Source: Tilletiopsis washingtonensis
Taxonomy: Eukaryota > Basidiomycota > Exobasidiomycetes > Entylomatales
Assembly (NCBI RefSeq): GCF_003144115.1
Contig: NW_020312021.1
Location: 92,591 to 156,590 of the forward strand
Reading direction: 5' to 3'
DNA length: 64,000 nucleotides
The translations under genes were made by a program, and so were the position numbers. Numbering within the stretch: the first letter of the stretch is position 1; the number at the start of each line of letters is the position of its first letter. Below, piece by piece: positions 21,289 through 32,224 of this stretch. The notes under the pieces are model-generated. The model was not told the DNA's origin and did no database searches. It saw nothing but the letters and a program-made list of their open reading frames with translations.

Positions 21289-22551
21289 GGCGCGGGCGCG
21301 GCGGCGGCGGCGGACGAGGAAGCGTGGGCGAGGGCTGTGCGGCGGAGTGAGCCGGCAGCGAGAGAGGCAGAGTTGCAGTGCAGGCCGGGCGGTGTCGTGT
21401 GGTGGAGTGGAGGATGGCTCGCGATGCCGCGCCCGAACGATGAGGAAACGCATCAGCCGAGCGGCCGGCGGCCCCTGCGCGCACCTTGCGCCGGATGACG
21501 CACACGCCCCGGCTGTTCCCACGCTCCGTGCATAGGTCCTCACGCCTCTTCCTGCCCGCTGCCTCCGCTGCCCTCGCCTCGTCTCAAGCACAGCGCCCAA
21601 GTCAGGCACCCATAGCACACGACGTGTCATCGTCGCCGCAGTCTGGCAGAAGGAGAGCTTTGCCCAGAGCCGAGCCGACTGCGGCTGGAGGCTGGAAGGG
21701 CCGGCCGTCAAGTCACGCGTGCTTGCGGCGACGCGCCGAGTTTGGCAGGCGTGGGCGTTGCGGCTGGCCGCATGCTGCTCTGTAGCGGCGCTGCATCCCG
21801 ATCTAGCCAGCTCAGTGCTCGCCCCTGACGCTGGGTGACAGCCTTGCCGCACCGAAAGGGCAAGGTTCCCAGCCTATGCTCCAACTGAAGGCCTTTGCTT
21901 GCACGCTGGGTGCCTGCACGCTGGAGCTGCTCCCGAGGCAGTTCAGTTGCACGCTGAGTGAAAGCAGCAGCAGCGTTCAGCGCAGCCCAGATGCAGCGTG
22001 CCTCTGCCCTTGCTGCCGAGCTGTCTCTCTACAGCGCTGCCTGCTGCTCGGCGTCGACGACGGCTTCCCTCCTCACCCGCACCACTCTCCAGGCGCAGCA
22101 GCCTTTGCTTCAGCTTCGCTCCACGCCCTTATCTCGCTCCGGCAGCCTTCGCCTGCTCCTCCACGGCCCTCGCATCTGACCTCGTGCCACGCCGCACGCC
22201 TCTCCTCACTCGCCTCTCCAGTTGCCCAGCTTCCTGTACGTCTTGCCCTCACCGACGAGAGAGCCTTGCAGCGGCGCAATCTGACGTTTCCCACTCGTCA
22301 GCTCTGTCCCTCTCTGTTCGCCGCCCCTTCCGCTCTCCGCTCGCCTTCGCCTCTTCTTTTCGGCGCGCTCACAGAGCGGGCAGCCGGCGTCGCACGGGCG
22401 CGCACAAGCCCAAGCCAACTCGGTCCGCCCCGCATCTCGACCTGGACCCTGTCCAGCGGGAGCCGCCCGACTTCGGCAACGGCAGCGCTTCGCTTGCCTT
22501 GGCATAATCAAGCCTCGTCGCCGTCTTCCGTCCCTGCTGAGCGCTAGCAAG
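21289..22551. promoter_or_regulatory. Divergent intergenic region LTN1 / P-loop NTPase
   Basis: 1,263 bases. The LTN1 side is GC-rich; from about 22000 to 22400 the plus strand is strongly pyrimidine-rich, typical of a fungal core promoter leader for the plus-strand gene. Open frames here are compositional and unsupported. Confidence 0.4.
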
Positions 22552-25500
22552 ATGGAGGAGGTGGAGAAGATCAAGAGTGAGTGTTGCGGCGTGCCGTCGT
22601 CGTCGAGACTCTTGGCTGACCTTGTTTCGCACGCGTAGCCTCCAGCAGCGAGACGAACGTCCGCGACAGCGTGATGAGCGGCCCGAGTGTTCCCGCGCTC
22701 GGTGGTGAGGAGCGCATGTCATTGCTTCAGAACGTCTGGCTGACCCGCCCACACGTCAAGTCGCCCGCAACGAGACTGAACTCGCAGAGATGGATGACGA
22801 GACTGCTTTGTCGAGCGATGGTGAGAACCAGCGTGGATCGACGCGGCTCAGAAACAATGAGGCTGACCCACTGTTGCAGACGAAGGCACAGTCGTCGGGC
22901 CTCGAGACCGCATGAGCGATGGTGAGTCCTGCGCGAGACGTCACCGAGATGCGCGTGCTGAACCTAGCGGCAGACGAGGCCACATCCACGCGCGTGCAGT
23001 ATCGTTCGCAAGCCCGAGGCTCAAGCGCTGGAGTCGCCGAGGCGCAGGAAGGGGATGCTTCAGTCGAGGAAGCGGCACAGACCGAGGCGCAGCGCGACGA
23101 CGAGCTTGACGCATGGCTGCGCCGCCTCGGCGCAACGCGCGTGCGTGGCGCGCGCTTCATGCTCGAAGTGTTCAAGGATGACGCAGCGAAGAAGAGCGCA
23201 TTCGAGATGATGAACGAGAGCGGCGTATCGCTGATCCGGGAGCTGTGCGAGCTCGTCGAGGGTTCTGTGTATCGAGGCGAGCTGGACGCTCCCCGATGGC
23301 TCCTGAGTCTGCTGTATAGTCCGACTGGACGCAGCACCGACGGCAGCAAGACTCCTTCTTTCACCCCTGAGACTCGACGCTTCGAGTCCTCCTTGGCCTG
23401 GTCACGCAGCACGGACGTCGCGCGTAGGACAGCGCTCGAGGCAGAGTACGCCGCCGCCGACCCAGCTGACTTCGGCACGCACATGCTCCTTCGTCGCTAC
23501 GTCCTACCGCCGGCCGCTTTCGAACCCGATCGGAAGGCGGCCGCACGGCACGCCCGCCATGTCGCTTTCTACGACGCTCCGTTCCTCGGCGGTGCGCTGG
23601 TGAAGATCAAGAGCAAGATCCGCGAGCATGAGGAGTCCATCATCGCGAAGAGCCTGTCTCACCCGGCCGTGCGCTGCTTTCAGCTCTACCAGAGCAGCGG
23701 CATGGGCAAGTCGCGGCTGCTGCACGAGCTCTGCGCATCAGCGACAGACAGCGTCAGCGAGCCGATTGTAGGCTTCAACATCAGCCTGGCTCTGCCGACG
23801 AGCTCGTCCATGCCTGCCGGAGACGAACTCAAGCTCCTGCGCAGCAAGGTCTCTTTCAAGTCCCGTCCTTGCGACCGACGTGTGTGCCTGCTACTCTTCT
23901 TCTGCGCCTTCTTCGAGATCGTCGCGGAGCAATTCGGCAGTCTGGAATCGCTGCAGGCCCGCAGCCGCTTCGCCGAGCTCTCGGAGCGTACGAGCACCGC
24001 CGAGATGCTGCCGTCTGAATACGAGGCAGCGCAGAGCAAGCGGAGAGACTTCCTGCGCGCCGTCGATGCGCGCTTCCACGATCTCTGGATGCTTAATGAG
24101 TTATTTTCGCCTGAGAAGCTTTACGATGCGCTGCGCAGTGCGACCCGACGGATCATGCTGCCGCCGCGTGCATACTTCGTCCTGGGCCTCGACGAGCTCT
24201 CGGCGCTCGTGCCCGGCGCCTCCTCCGCCGAATTCACAGCCCTCATTCTCGACGTGCTACGCGCTTGGTCTCCGGCTGCGGAGCGCATCTGGCTCCTGTT
24301 CGCCGATAGCCTTGGCAGTGCTCCGGCGGCGACGCCGGGCTTCGTCTGGTCCAATTTCACTCGTCACGGCGTACGGTCATTCGTCCCGTTCGTCGATTTC
24401 CCGCTCCACCCGTCGTTCAGGACATTCGCTGGCGATAGGCCGCTCAGCCAGCGCAGTCTGGCAGAGCTCTCGAGCTTTGAAGTCGCCTGCTCCATCGGCC
24501 GTCCTCTGTGGGCCACGCTCCCGCACAGCTCGGCTTCCCTCGACGACTGTCTCCGACTCGCAGAGGCGAAGCTTACGAACGGCGAGCTGATGTTGTGGCC
24601 CGGGTCGACTGTCGGCTGGGCACAGATGACGGTGCTACTGTCGCAGCGAGTGGTGCTGCCACAATGGCTGCGGTTCAAAGAAGCCGCCGACAAGATCGAG
24701 GAACAGGAGATTCGGCATCACATGCGAGTCGTCTACGACTTCGAACAGGTGTCGGAAGAAGCAGACTATCGCTTCACGTCTGGCTTTCCCGAAGAGCCAA
24801 TTCTGGCATCTGCGGCACGACGCATCCTCGCCCTCCGTCACCCCGAGTCCGTGGTCTGGGCAGCGGCGTGTGCAACGCTGCGGAGGCTTTGTTGCCACAT
24901 GGTCTCCATCACCAACGGAGTCGCTCGCGAACTCGCATCACAGATCATCACCAGCATCGCCTACGACCGCGTCCTCGAGCCACGTCGCGACGAGCTGTGC
25001 GGCGCTTCCGACCCTGCGGACAAGGGAGCGTGGCAGGAAGATTCGATCATCACCGTGCACGAGTTTGTGTCCTCGCTCCTGGGCCCCGAGGTCGCCTCTC
25101 AGCTCGACGACAGGCTGGGCGCCTGCCTCATGCACTTCTCGCGCTGGTTCTCCCTGGACAAGCGCTGTTCGTCGCCGTCGCAGCAGCTGCTCAAAGCGGC
25201 GTTCATCACGGGAATTGCTTACAAGGGCGCCGCGGGTCAGGCAGACTGGGATCTTGGTGAGTCCGGCGCTGAACACGACGAGCGCGCTGCATGGCCGGCG
25301 CTTGCAGGTCTTCTCCCGCGCCGCATTTGCTCTGGCTTGGACGGCGCAATGCTCCTGGCTGACGCCCTCTCGTCCAGTCATCCCGGCGTGGACAGGCCCG
25401 CGACACGGCACCGATCGCCTCTGCGACCACCCGTTCACCGCAATCTACGTGCAGGTCAAGAATCGCGTAAAGGTCAGCCAGCAGATCTGCAGATGGTCTT

Positions 25501-25834
25501 CCGTTGCTGACTTTCTGCGCAGGGTGGATTTCTGGGCGAAGTCGCCTTTTCGCACGGCCTGAAGCGCAAGCGGTCGGACTCGCCGCACAACGAGGAGCAG
25601 CCCGAGGTGCAGCCGCTTCTTCTTTGGATGAACCTGGCTGCGCCTCCGCGTGCTGCGAAGACGGAGATCAGGCCGGAGGAGGGCAATCTGCTCTGCATCG
25701 AGTCGCTTAGCGTCAGCACCACGTCGTACCCCTGCCTCTCACACGAAGAAGCAGGCGACATCGGAGCGCTGCTGAGGCCTCGATTGGCGTTCCACCCATC
25801 AGACTCGAGGGAGGAGCTGGAGGCCGGAATGTGA
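22552..25834 (+). CDS. Large P-loop NTPase with nuclease-like C-terminus (Crinkler-type architecture suspected)
   Basis: The 5' half resolves into small exons 22552-22576, 22639-22704, 22761-22820 and 22880-22921, then a large one from 22968. The first ~120 residues are acidic and Ser-rich, with no signal peptide. Next come LDAWLRRLGATRV and a conserved-looking HVAFYDAPFLGGALVKIKSK, then a Walker A-like loop LYQSSGMGKSRLLHEL (Lys ~312; the first Gly of the consensus is Gln) and a Walker B-like YFVLGLDEL (Asp ~473). A PD-(D/E)xK-like AIYVQVKNR lies at 25443-25466, and the C-terminal segment includes PLLLWMNLAAPP. NTPase plus restriction-endonuclease-fold tail is the layout described for Crinkler/CRN-type proteins and for expanded basidiomycete families; membership is inference. 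I could not settle the exon joins in the last ~600 bases. The 3' end lies 76 bases from the MON2 stop. Confidence 0.65.
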
Positions 25835-25910
25835 AGTCACATTCGAGGGTCATCCCACACGCGGCGCATCGCATTATACCCTGTCCATCTCCCGCCGGCC
25901 CCGAGCACCC

Positions 25911-28900
25911 CTACACCCACTGATCCCCGAGCACACGCAAGAGACGCAGTACAAGCGCCTGAGGGTCCTGTGCCCCTGCACGCTCGAGCCGTGCGCTGCC
26001 GAGCGGGTTGGCGGTGCCGACGTGTGCGCTGCGCAGATGCTCGGGTAGCCGCACGGGCACGCTGAGCTGGCGGCTCGTGCCGGCGAGCGCAGGCGGCGGC
26101 AGCGGAGCGCCGGCAGGTGGCCGCAGAGCGAGGAGCGCGCAGAGCATGGGGTGCAGCGCAAAGAGATGTGCACGCGGCGACTGCTGCACGAGGTCGCGCA
26201 GCGCCGACGAGGCGGCGCTGTCGGGTCGTCGTTCCGCCTCGGCCTGCGCCATGCAGCCCGGCCATAGATGCAGATCGAGCAGCGAGGAGAGAAGGTAGAC
26301 GAGCTCCTCGTCGCGCAATCGCGGTGCCGCGGCCATGCCTCGCAGCGGCGCGTCGGCCGCGTGTGCCTCGAGACTCGAGCTGCAGCGCCGCAGCAGGATC
26401 GGCAGTGCGACGGCCGCGACTCGCTGTCGCGACGGCAGATGATCTGTTGTGCACTGTCAGCAAAGCGCAATCGCCAGGCGCTCACGAGACGCCGACTCAC
26501 CTGACCACCTGTCGGAGCACATGAGGAAGAGCAGGTCGAGCGTCCAGTACGCATGGTGCTCGCGCGGCGAGGCGACGATGGGCGCGACGCTGCCAGAGAG
26601 ACGTGCGTCTCGACCCGGCGAGGCATCGGACACGTAGAGCGAGGATGCGCGGGCGAGGGCCTCGCACAGCGACGCAATGAGGCCCGTTGGCACGCACGGC
26701 CCGCCAAGGAAAGGCAGGATGTCCTGCTCCAGCGTTGCGAGGAGGACAAGATCAAAGACCTCGTCGCGGTCGGCCGCCTCGCTGCCGGGCGCGGGCCCGA
26801 GCGAGCTGAGCCAGCATGTCAGCGCACAGCAAGTAGCGCCTGACGAGGGACTCACTTGTCGGCACCCAGCGCCGCCTCGAACACTGCTACGATCTGTCTC
26901 CAGAGCGCGTGCACGTGCTCGTCCGGCAGCTCGTCGCCGTGCTGCTGCAGAGCCAGACAGCAGCTGCGGGCAATCTTGCAGAACGTCAAGGCCGCGCTCT
27001 GCCACAGCGGACGCGGCGGCTCCTTGGCGTGCCGACTGGCCGCCGGGCAGTCGTACTTGAGCTTGATCGGCAACATCAGGCTGACGAACACGGCGTCGAG
27101 CGCACCGGAGGTGTAGACGTCGACGGAGCCCTTGAAGGCCTCGAAGCGCTCGAGCGCATCCTGTGCAGAGGCCCGGTGGAGCGCCACGTAGGTGGGCTGG
27201 CGGCGCTGCATGCCCGGCGCATGCTCGGCCGGTGCCACGGTAAACGCCAGCGTGGAGAACTCGGCCAGATCGGTCAGCAGGCGGCTGCGCAGCTCCACAG
27301 GCACGCGCATCGACTTGAGGAATCCGCGCACGGCTGCTTGCACCGGCGTGAGTGCGTCGACGTCGGGCGGCTGATCGGCGCTGCGAGAGTATGTGACGCA
27401 GGCCTTCAGGCACGAGAGCATGGCGTCGAGGCGCGCAGACTCCAATTCGTCGGCAAGGCGCGCGTACACGACCTGCACCGTCTGCACGTAGGCCAGCAGG
27501 TTGGCCTGCGTCAGAGAGGCGTCGGCAGCGGGAAGCGCTTGGCCGACGTCGGTCAAGACGCGCCAGAGGGCATCCCACGCAGCTTGCAGCGCGCCCCCTG
27601 CGTCGACGCTGGCGATGCCATGTAGCGCGAGCATGGCAGCTTGCGGCACCGGCGCTGCGCTCTCGAGGAAGGCCCGCTGCGCGCGCTGCAGCAGCTCCTG
27701 CCAGCGCGCCTCGAAGGAGTCCGCCACGCTGATCTTGTCGCCAAGATACTGCGCCACGATCCTGCCGACGTTGGTCCAGGCCAGCACGCGGCTCTCGTTC
27801 CACTGCTTGGCGGCGCTCTGCGGCGTACCTAGCGTGGCTGCCAGCTGGTCCTGCTGTTCTGCGGCCGGCGTCTGCGTAGCAGCTGCACGGGCGGCCTCGT
27901 CGAGCGCGCTGAGCAGCGCAAAGATGATGTCTGGCAGAACGACGGTGCTCCACGTGCGGACATCCAGCGTGCTGCCGTACTGCTCCAGCACGCGGAACAG
28001 ATTCGAGATGGCGCCATTGCGAACCTCGGCGCGGCTGTCCGCGGAGACGCTCTGCAGCGAGCGCAGCAGATGCGTCCAGAGCGGCGCGAGAGCATCGGCA
28101 CCCTGGTCCGTGCGACTTGAGAGCTCCGCGCTGATGGTCCAGAGCGTGCCGTTTGCCGTGAGCGCGACGTTGATGTCTTCCGTCTGCTTGCTGAAGGACG
28201 TCAGCGTCGACGCGCACAGCTCGAGCTGTGCGAGCGTGAGCGACGAGAGCAGGTCGGAGCAGACGAGCTGCAGGCTGGCAAAGCCGGCCTTGATCAAGGG
28301 CATGGAGCCGCGCGAGCTGGTGACGCTGCCGGCAGCAGCAGCGGTGCCCTCTTCCGGCTCGGAGGTCGTGCCAGCGCACGCCGCGGAGCAAGCGTGGAAG
28401 ATTGTCTCCCAGCCCGTCGTCAACTCGTGCCCGTGTGCCTCGAGGATGCGCAGCAGTGCCTCGAGTGCAAGCTTGCGCACCTCGAGATCAGTCGAGCCAG
28501 CACGGTGCGGCTGCAGCACGGCTTGCTTCGCCAGAGCGTGCAGGACCTGCTTCTGCAACCGTGCCGCGTCCAGCTCCGCGTCGCGGACGCCCATGCAGGC
28601 GAGCAGGAAGCTGTCGAGGGCTTCGGAGGCTTGCACGCGCAGGACTGCTCGCACGACGTTGTCGGAGAACACGTCCACGAGCTGGCTCACGACGATGTTC
28701 CAGCCGCATGCGGGCTCTGCGACGGCCAGACGCGCGACGTTGAGCATCGCAACGAGCTCGAGACTCGTGATGGCGAAGCTGCGCTGCGTCGAGGCAAAGC
28801 GTGCCAGAGGCGCAGCGGCAGACGCCGAGTTGCGTCGCCGCGGAGGCTGGTCCGCCGGACTCGCGCCAGTGACGTCGGCGACGAGCGCCACGAGCGCCTG

Positions 28901-31364
28901 CAGGAAGCCTGTCAAGGCGCCCTGGTCCAGCGCGCCCGTGTTCTCAAAGACGCGCGCGATGTCCGAGAGCAGTGTCTCGGTGTCGAGGCCGCTCATCGCT
29001 GCGGGCTTCTTGGTGCGGGCATCGAGCGCCGAGCCGGACTGGAAGCCGGCAGCAATCGTCGAGAGCGAGGCGAACGAGGCCATCGATGCACGCGGGCTGT
29101 ACGCGCCCTCCTCGGGCCCTTCGCTGCTGGCCGCGCCTTTGCGCCGGCGCGAGCCCGTCAGGCGCAGCACGTACTCGGCCTCGCACAGCGTCTCGAGGAT
29201 GTCGCGCCAGGCCAGGCTGCCCGAGAGGTAGTATGAGATGTGCGTGATGGCCTTGAGGCACGCGGCGTTGCGCTCGCTCAGCGCCACAAAGTTGGCGCTG
29301 CTGCTGTCGTCCTCGCGGCTCGCTCGGCGCGCCTCCTCGAGGCGGTTGAGTACGGTGCGCGGCACAGCAAAGCGCGCCAGCGAGGCGATCAACGCATCCC
29401 GCGGCGCCGTGAGGCTGAGCACGCCCGTGGTGTTGGTGAAGTTGCGCAGCGCCACCAGCACCTCGCTGAAGAGCACATCGTCGCACTTGGCCGAGAGGAA
29501 GAATGTGAAGCTCGCGAGCAGCAGCGGCCAGGCCTGCTGAATCATGCTGCGCAGCAGCAGGAGCTCGTCGCGCTGTGGCCCGTCGTATGTGTCGAGATCG
29601 AGGGCGGGCGGCGCGCGCCCGGCCAGACGCGGCGACGCGTTGATGTATGAGCTGTACGCTGGCAGCACGAATGACGCAATCGACTGCGACAGATGCGTGA
29701 GGCTCTGCAGCGCCAGCAGGTAGATGTACGTGGGCGGCGGCGACGGCGCCTCGATCTTGTCGAGCTGGTCGAGCAGCTGAACGCCCGGCACACTCGTCTG
29801 GCTCAGGCCAGCGCCCGTCTCGGACGCGCCAGCCAGCACCCCGCGCGCCGCCTGGTAGAAGCCAGATCGTGCGGGCTGTGTCTTGTCCACGCTTGCGCGC
29901 GAGCCGGGCGCCTCAGGCCCGCTCATCTGCTCAGCGGCGTCGGCGCGGCCAATGATGCCGGCATTCTCGATGGAGAGGCGGTGCAGGGCATCGACGAGGC
30001 CTGTGAAGACGGAGGCTGAATTGTCGCTGCCGTCGTACCAGCGCCAGAAATTGCGCAGTAGCGCGCCGTCCTGACACAGGCTGCGTGCCACCTCCATGGC
30101 CAGCACGCGCTGCCATGGCGGCGTCGGATGCTGCCCCTCGGCCGTCTCGCTTGAAGCAGGCGGCGCAAGCAGGCGCAGCAGGATGCTCATCAGGATCTCG
30201 ACTTCGACGCGCAGCTTGGCGCTGAAGTGCCGCAGCAGCACGAAGAGGAGGCGCATGAGGCGCAGTGTCGTCGGAAACACGGCGGGCTCGCTGAGTGAGC
30301 GGATGAGGAGCGGACATGTCGACTGTCGCAGGCATAGGAGCAGCTCCGGATGCGTCGCGGGCCGAAACAGCGACGCATGGTTCGTCAGGATGGACTCGAT
30401 GAGCTCGAGCGCAAAGGTACGCGGCAGCGAGGCGAGCGCGAGGAACGAAGCGCCCTTGCCGCTGGCCAGCGAGTTGAGGTCGTCGATGACCGAGTACGCA
30501 TCGCGCGAGCAAGGAAAGAGCGTCACGTCCTCGGCGCCCGGCACCTCGATGGTCATGCATGCCAGCGGCGCAGCAGCAGCCGCTGTGCTATCGGGCGTGA
30601 GCAGCAACGCAGATGCCGGCAGCGTCGAGCAGACTGACCATCTTCATCGCCTCCCTTCAGTGCCGCCAAGACGGCATCCTCGTCTCGCACCTTGTCAAAC
30701 ACCGTCATGACGGCCTGCCGCAGCGTTGCCGCGGCAGTTGAGCTGACGACGGCCACCTTGCTCTCCTGCAGGCGGAAGCAGACGAGCAGGATGCGCGAGA
30801 GCAGCTCGCCGTGGATGCTGGCGTGCGCCGCAAGCAGCGCAGACACACACTGCAGCAGCTTCAGATGGATCTCAATGTCGCTGCGCGACTGTGCCAGGCC
30901 GGTGATCATCTCGGAGAGCTCGGGCAGCGCAGCCTGCACGAGGTGGGCAGTCAGCAGCCACCCTCCCACACGAAGGCGAGGCGAAGCAAGTCTGACGCGA
31001 ATGCATGCGGCCGATGGTGCCACCCAGTGCGCAGCCCGCTGGATTGCTGCAGCCAGAGACAGCGAACGGACCGAGCACTCACCTCGGGCACAATGCGCAT
31101 GCCGAGCATGCGCTGCAACAGGCCCAGTGCAATGCCCACGCTCTTCGGCTGGCCCTTTCCCTGGCAGACCAGCAGAATGGGCCGAAGCAGCACCACATCG
31201 CCGGCGGGCGTGCCTGCCTTTGCCGAGCGTGTGGCTGTGAGCAGCGCCTGCTCGTCGGCCCGCAGCGCCGCCAGGGCAGCATCGGCGGCGGCACGCACGT
31301 CGGGCTGCTTGCGCTTCGTCTCGGAGGAGAGCTGCGCCAGCTCGGAGAGCAGGAGCTGCGACAT
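25911..31364 (-). CDS. MON2: Golgi/endosomal scaffold Mon2 (Arf-GEF-like, BIG/Sec7-related without Sec7 domain)
   Basis: Five exons (31364-31083, 30933-30639, 30582-26856, 26805-26501, 26443-25911) give 1,713 residues. Mon2 sits on trans-Golgi and endosomal membranes with Dop1 and acts in membrane recycling. The N-terminal DCB-like domain begins MSQLLLSELAQLSSETKRKQ and continues with LLRPILLVCQGKGQPKSVGI, the strongest family match. The HUS-like region contains LELIESILTNHASLF and RLLFVLLRHFSAKLRVEVEI. The middle and C-terminal HDS-like helical repeats follow, ending with RQRVAAVALPILLRRC and LRDEELVYLLSSLLDLHL. No Sec7 catalytic domain is seen, as expected for Mon2. Length agrees with the family (~1,640-1,720). 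All five exons keep one frame. It shares an 860-base divergent region with SAC1, another Golgi/ER membrane gene. Confidence 0.93.
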
Positions 31365-32224
31365 GCTGCCGACGTCCGACCGGCAAGCGATCTAGACGCG
31401 CAAGCGTGGCTGCCCGCGCGGCGCGCAGCACGAGATCGTGGGCGCCAGCCTCGCCTGACGCCGCGGCGAGCAACGTCGAAGTGCAACCAGCTGGAGCTAG
31501 GCGGAAGAAGTGCCGCACGCGCCAGTGAGCGGTCTAAGCAGATGCCGATGGCGGTCGATGTGCCGCACAGGTCGAGATGAATGAGCGTCGGCGGCGAATA
31601 ATCGTGAGTGGAGGTGGTGAGAAGCAAGGATGCGGCAAAGGAGCGAGTCGGGGAGTGTGCATCTCGCGCTGTTCCCACGCTGCCTCGCTGGCGCGGCCTG
31701 TGCGCGGCGGCGCCCCTCTGCCAAAGATCAGGACCTCGCCCCTTGCCTCTGCCGTCGAGGTGTTGCCGCACCTTTGTTCTCAAAATCTTATCGAGGCAAT
31801 AGAGAAGCTGCTGAGCGATGATTCGATCGGGGGTGCGGCAGAGCGTGAACGTGAGGCACTGGTCGTGGCCCTTCGAACGGCCAGAGTCGTCGCGCGTGAA
31901 CTCAACACCGTATCTGGTCCGGGGCAGGCAGAGGATTGCGCCTCTGCACGCTGTACTGGTTTGCACAGAGCTCAAGCAGAGAGAAGCGCTCGAGGCAGCG
32001 AATGCGCTATGGTGGTGCGACGTCGAGGCTACGCAGTTGCCCGCTGCCTCTGCTCTGGCGCAGTCGGAGTCTGAGTCGAGTGCGGCGGCGTGCCCTGCGG
32101 CCTGCTCGCTGCAGCCGCCGGCTTTCAGGCGAGGCGGCACGGCGCCGTGCACGTCATGCGCGTTCTTCCCCGCAGGCGCCCCTGCCTCACCTCCACCACC
32201 CCCCTGCCTCGCACATCCGCCACC
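31365..32224. promoter_or_regulatory. Divergent promoter region MON2 / SAC1
   Basis: 860 bases between two ATGs of opposed membrane-traffic genes. There is a CCACC-rich leader directly before the SAC1 start. Long open frames crossing the region are shadows without domain content. Confidence 0.5.

Noticed and set aside
27501-29231. 576-codon plus-strand open frame
   Set aside because: Antisense to MON2 exon 3, with Ser/Ala composition mirroring the real helices. No start context or domain.
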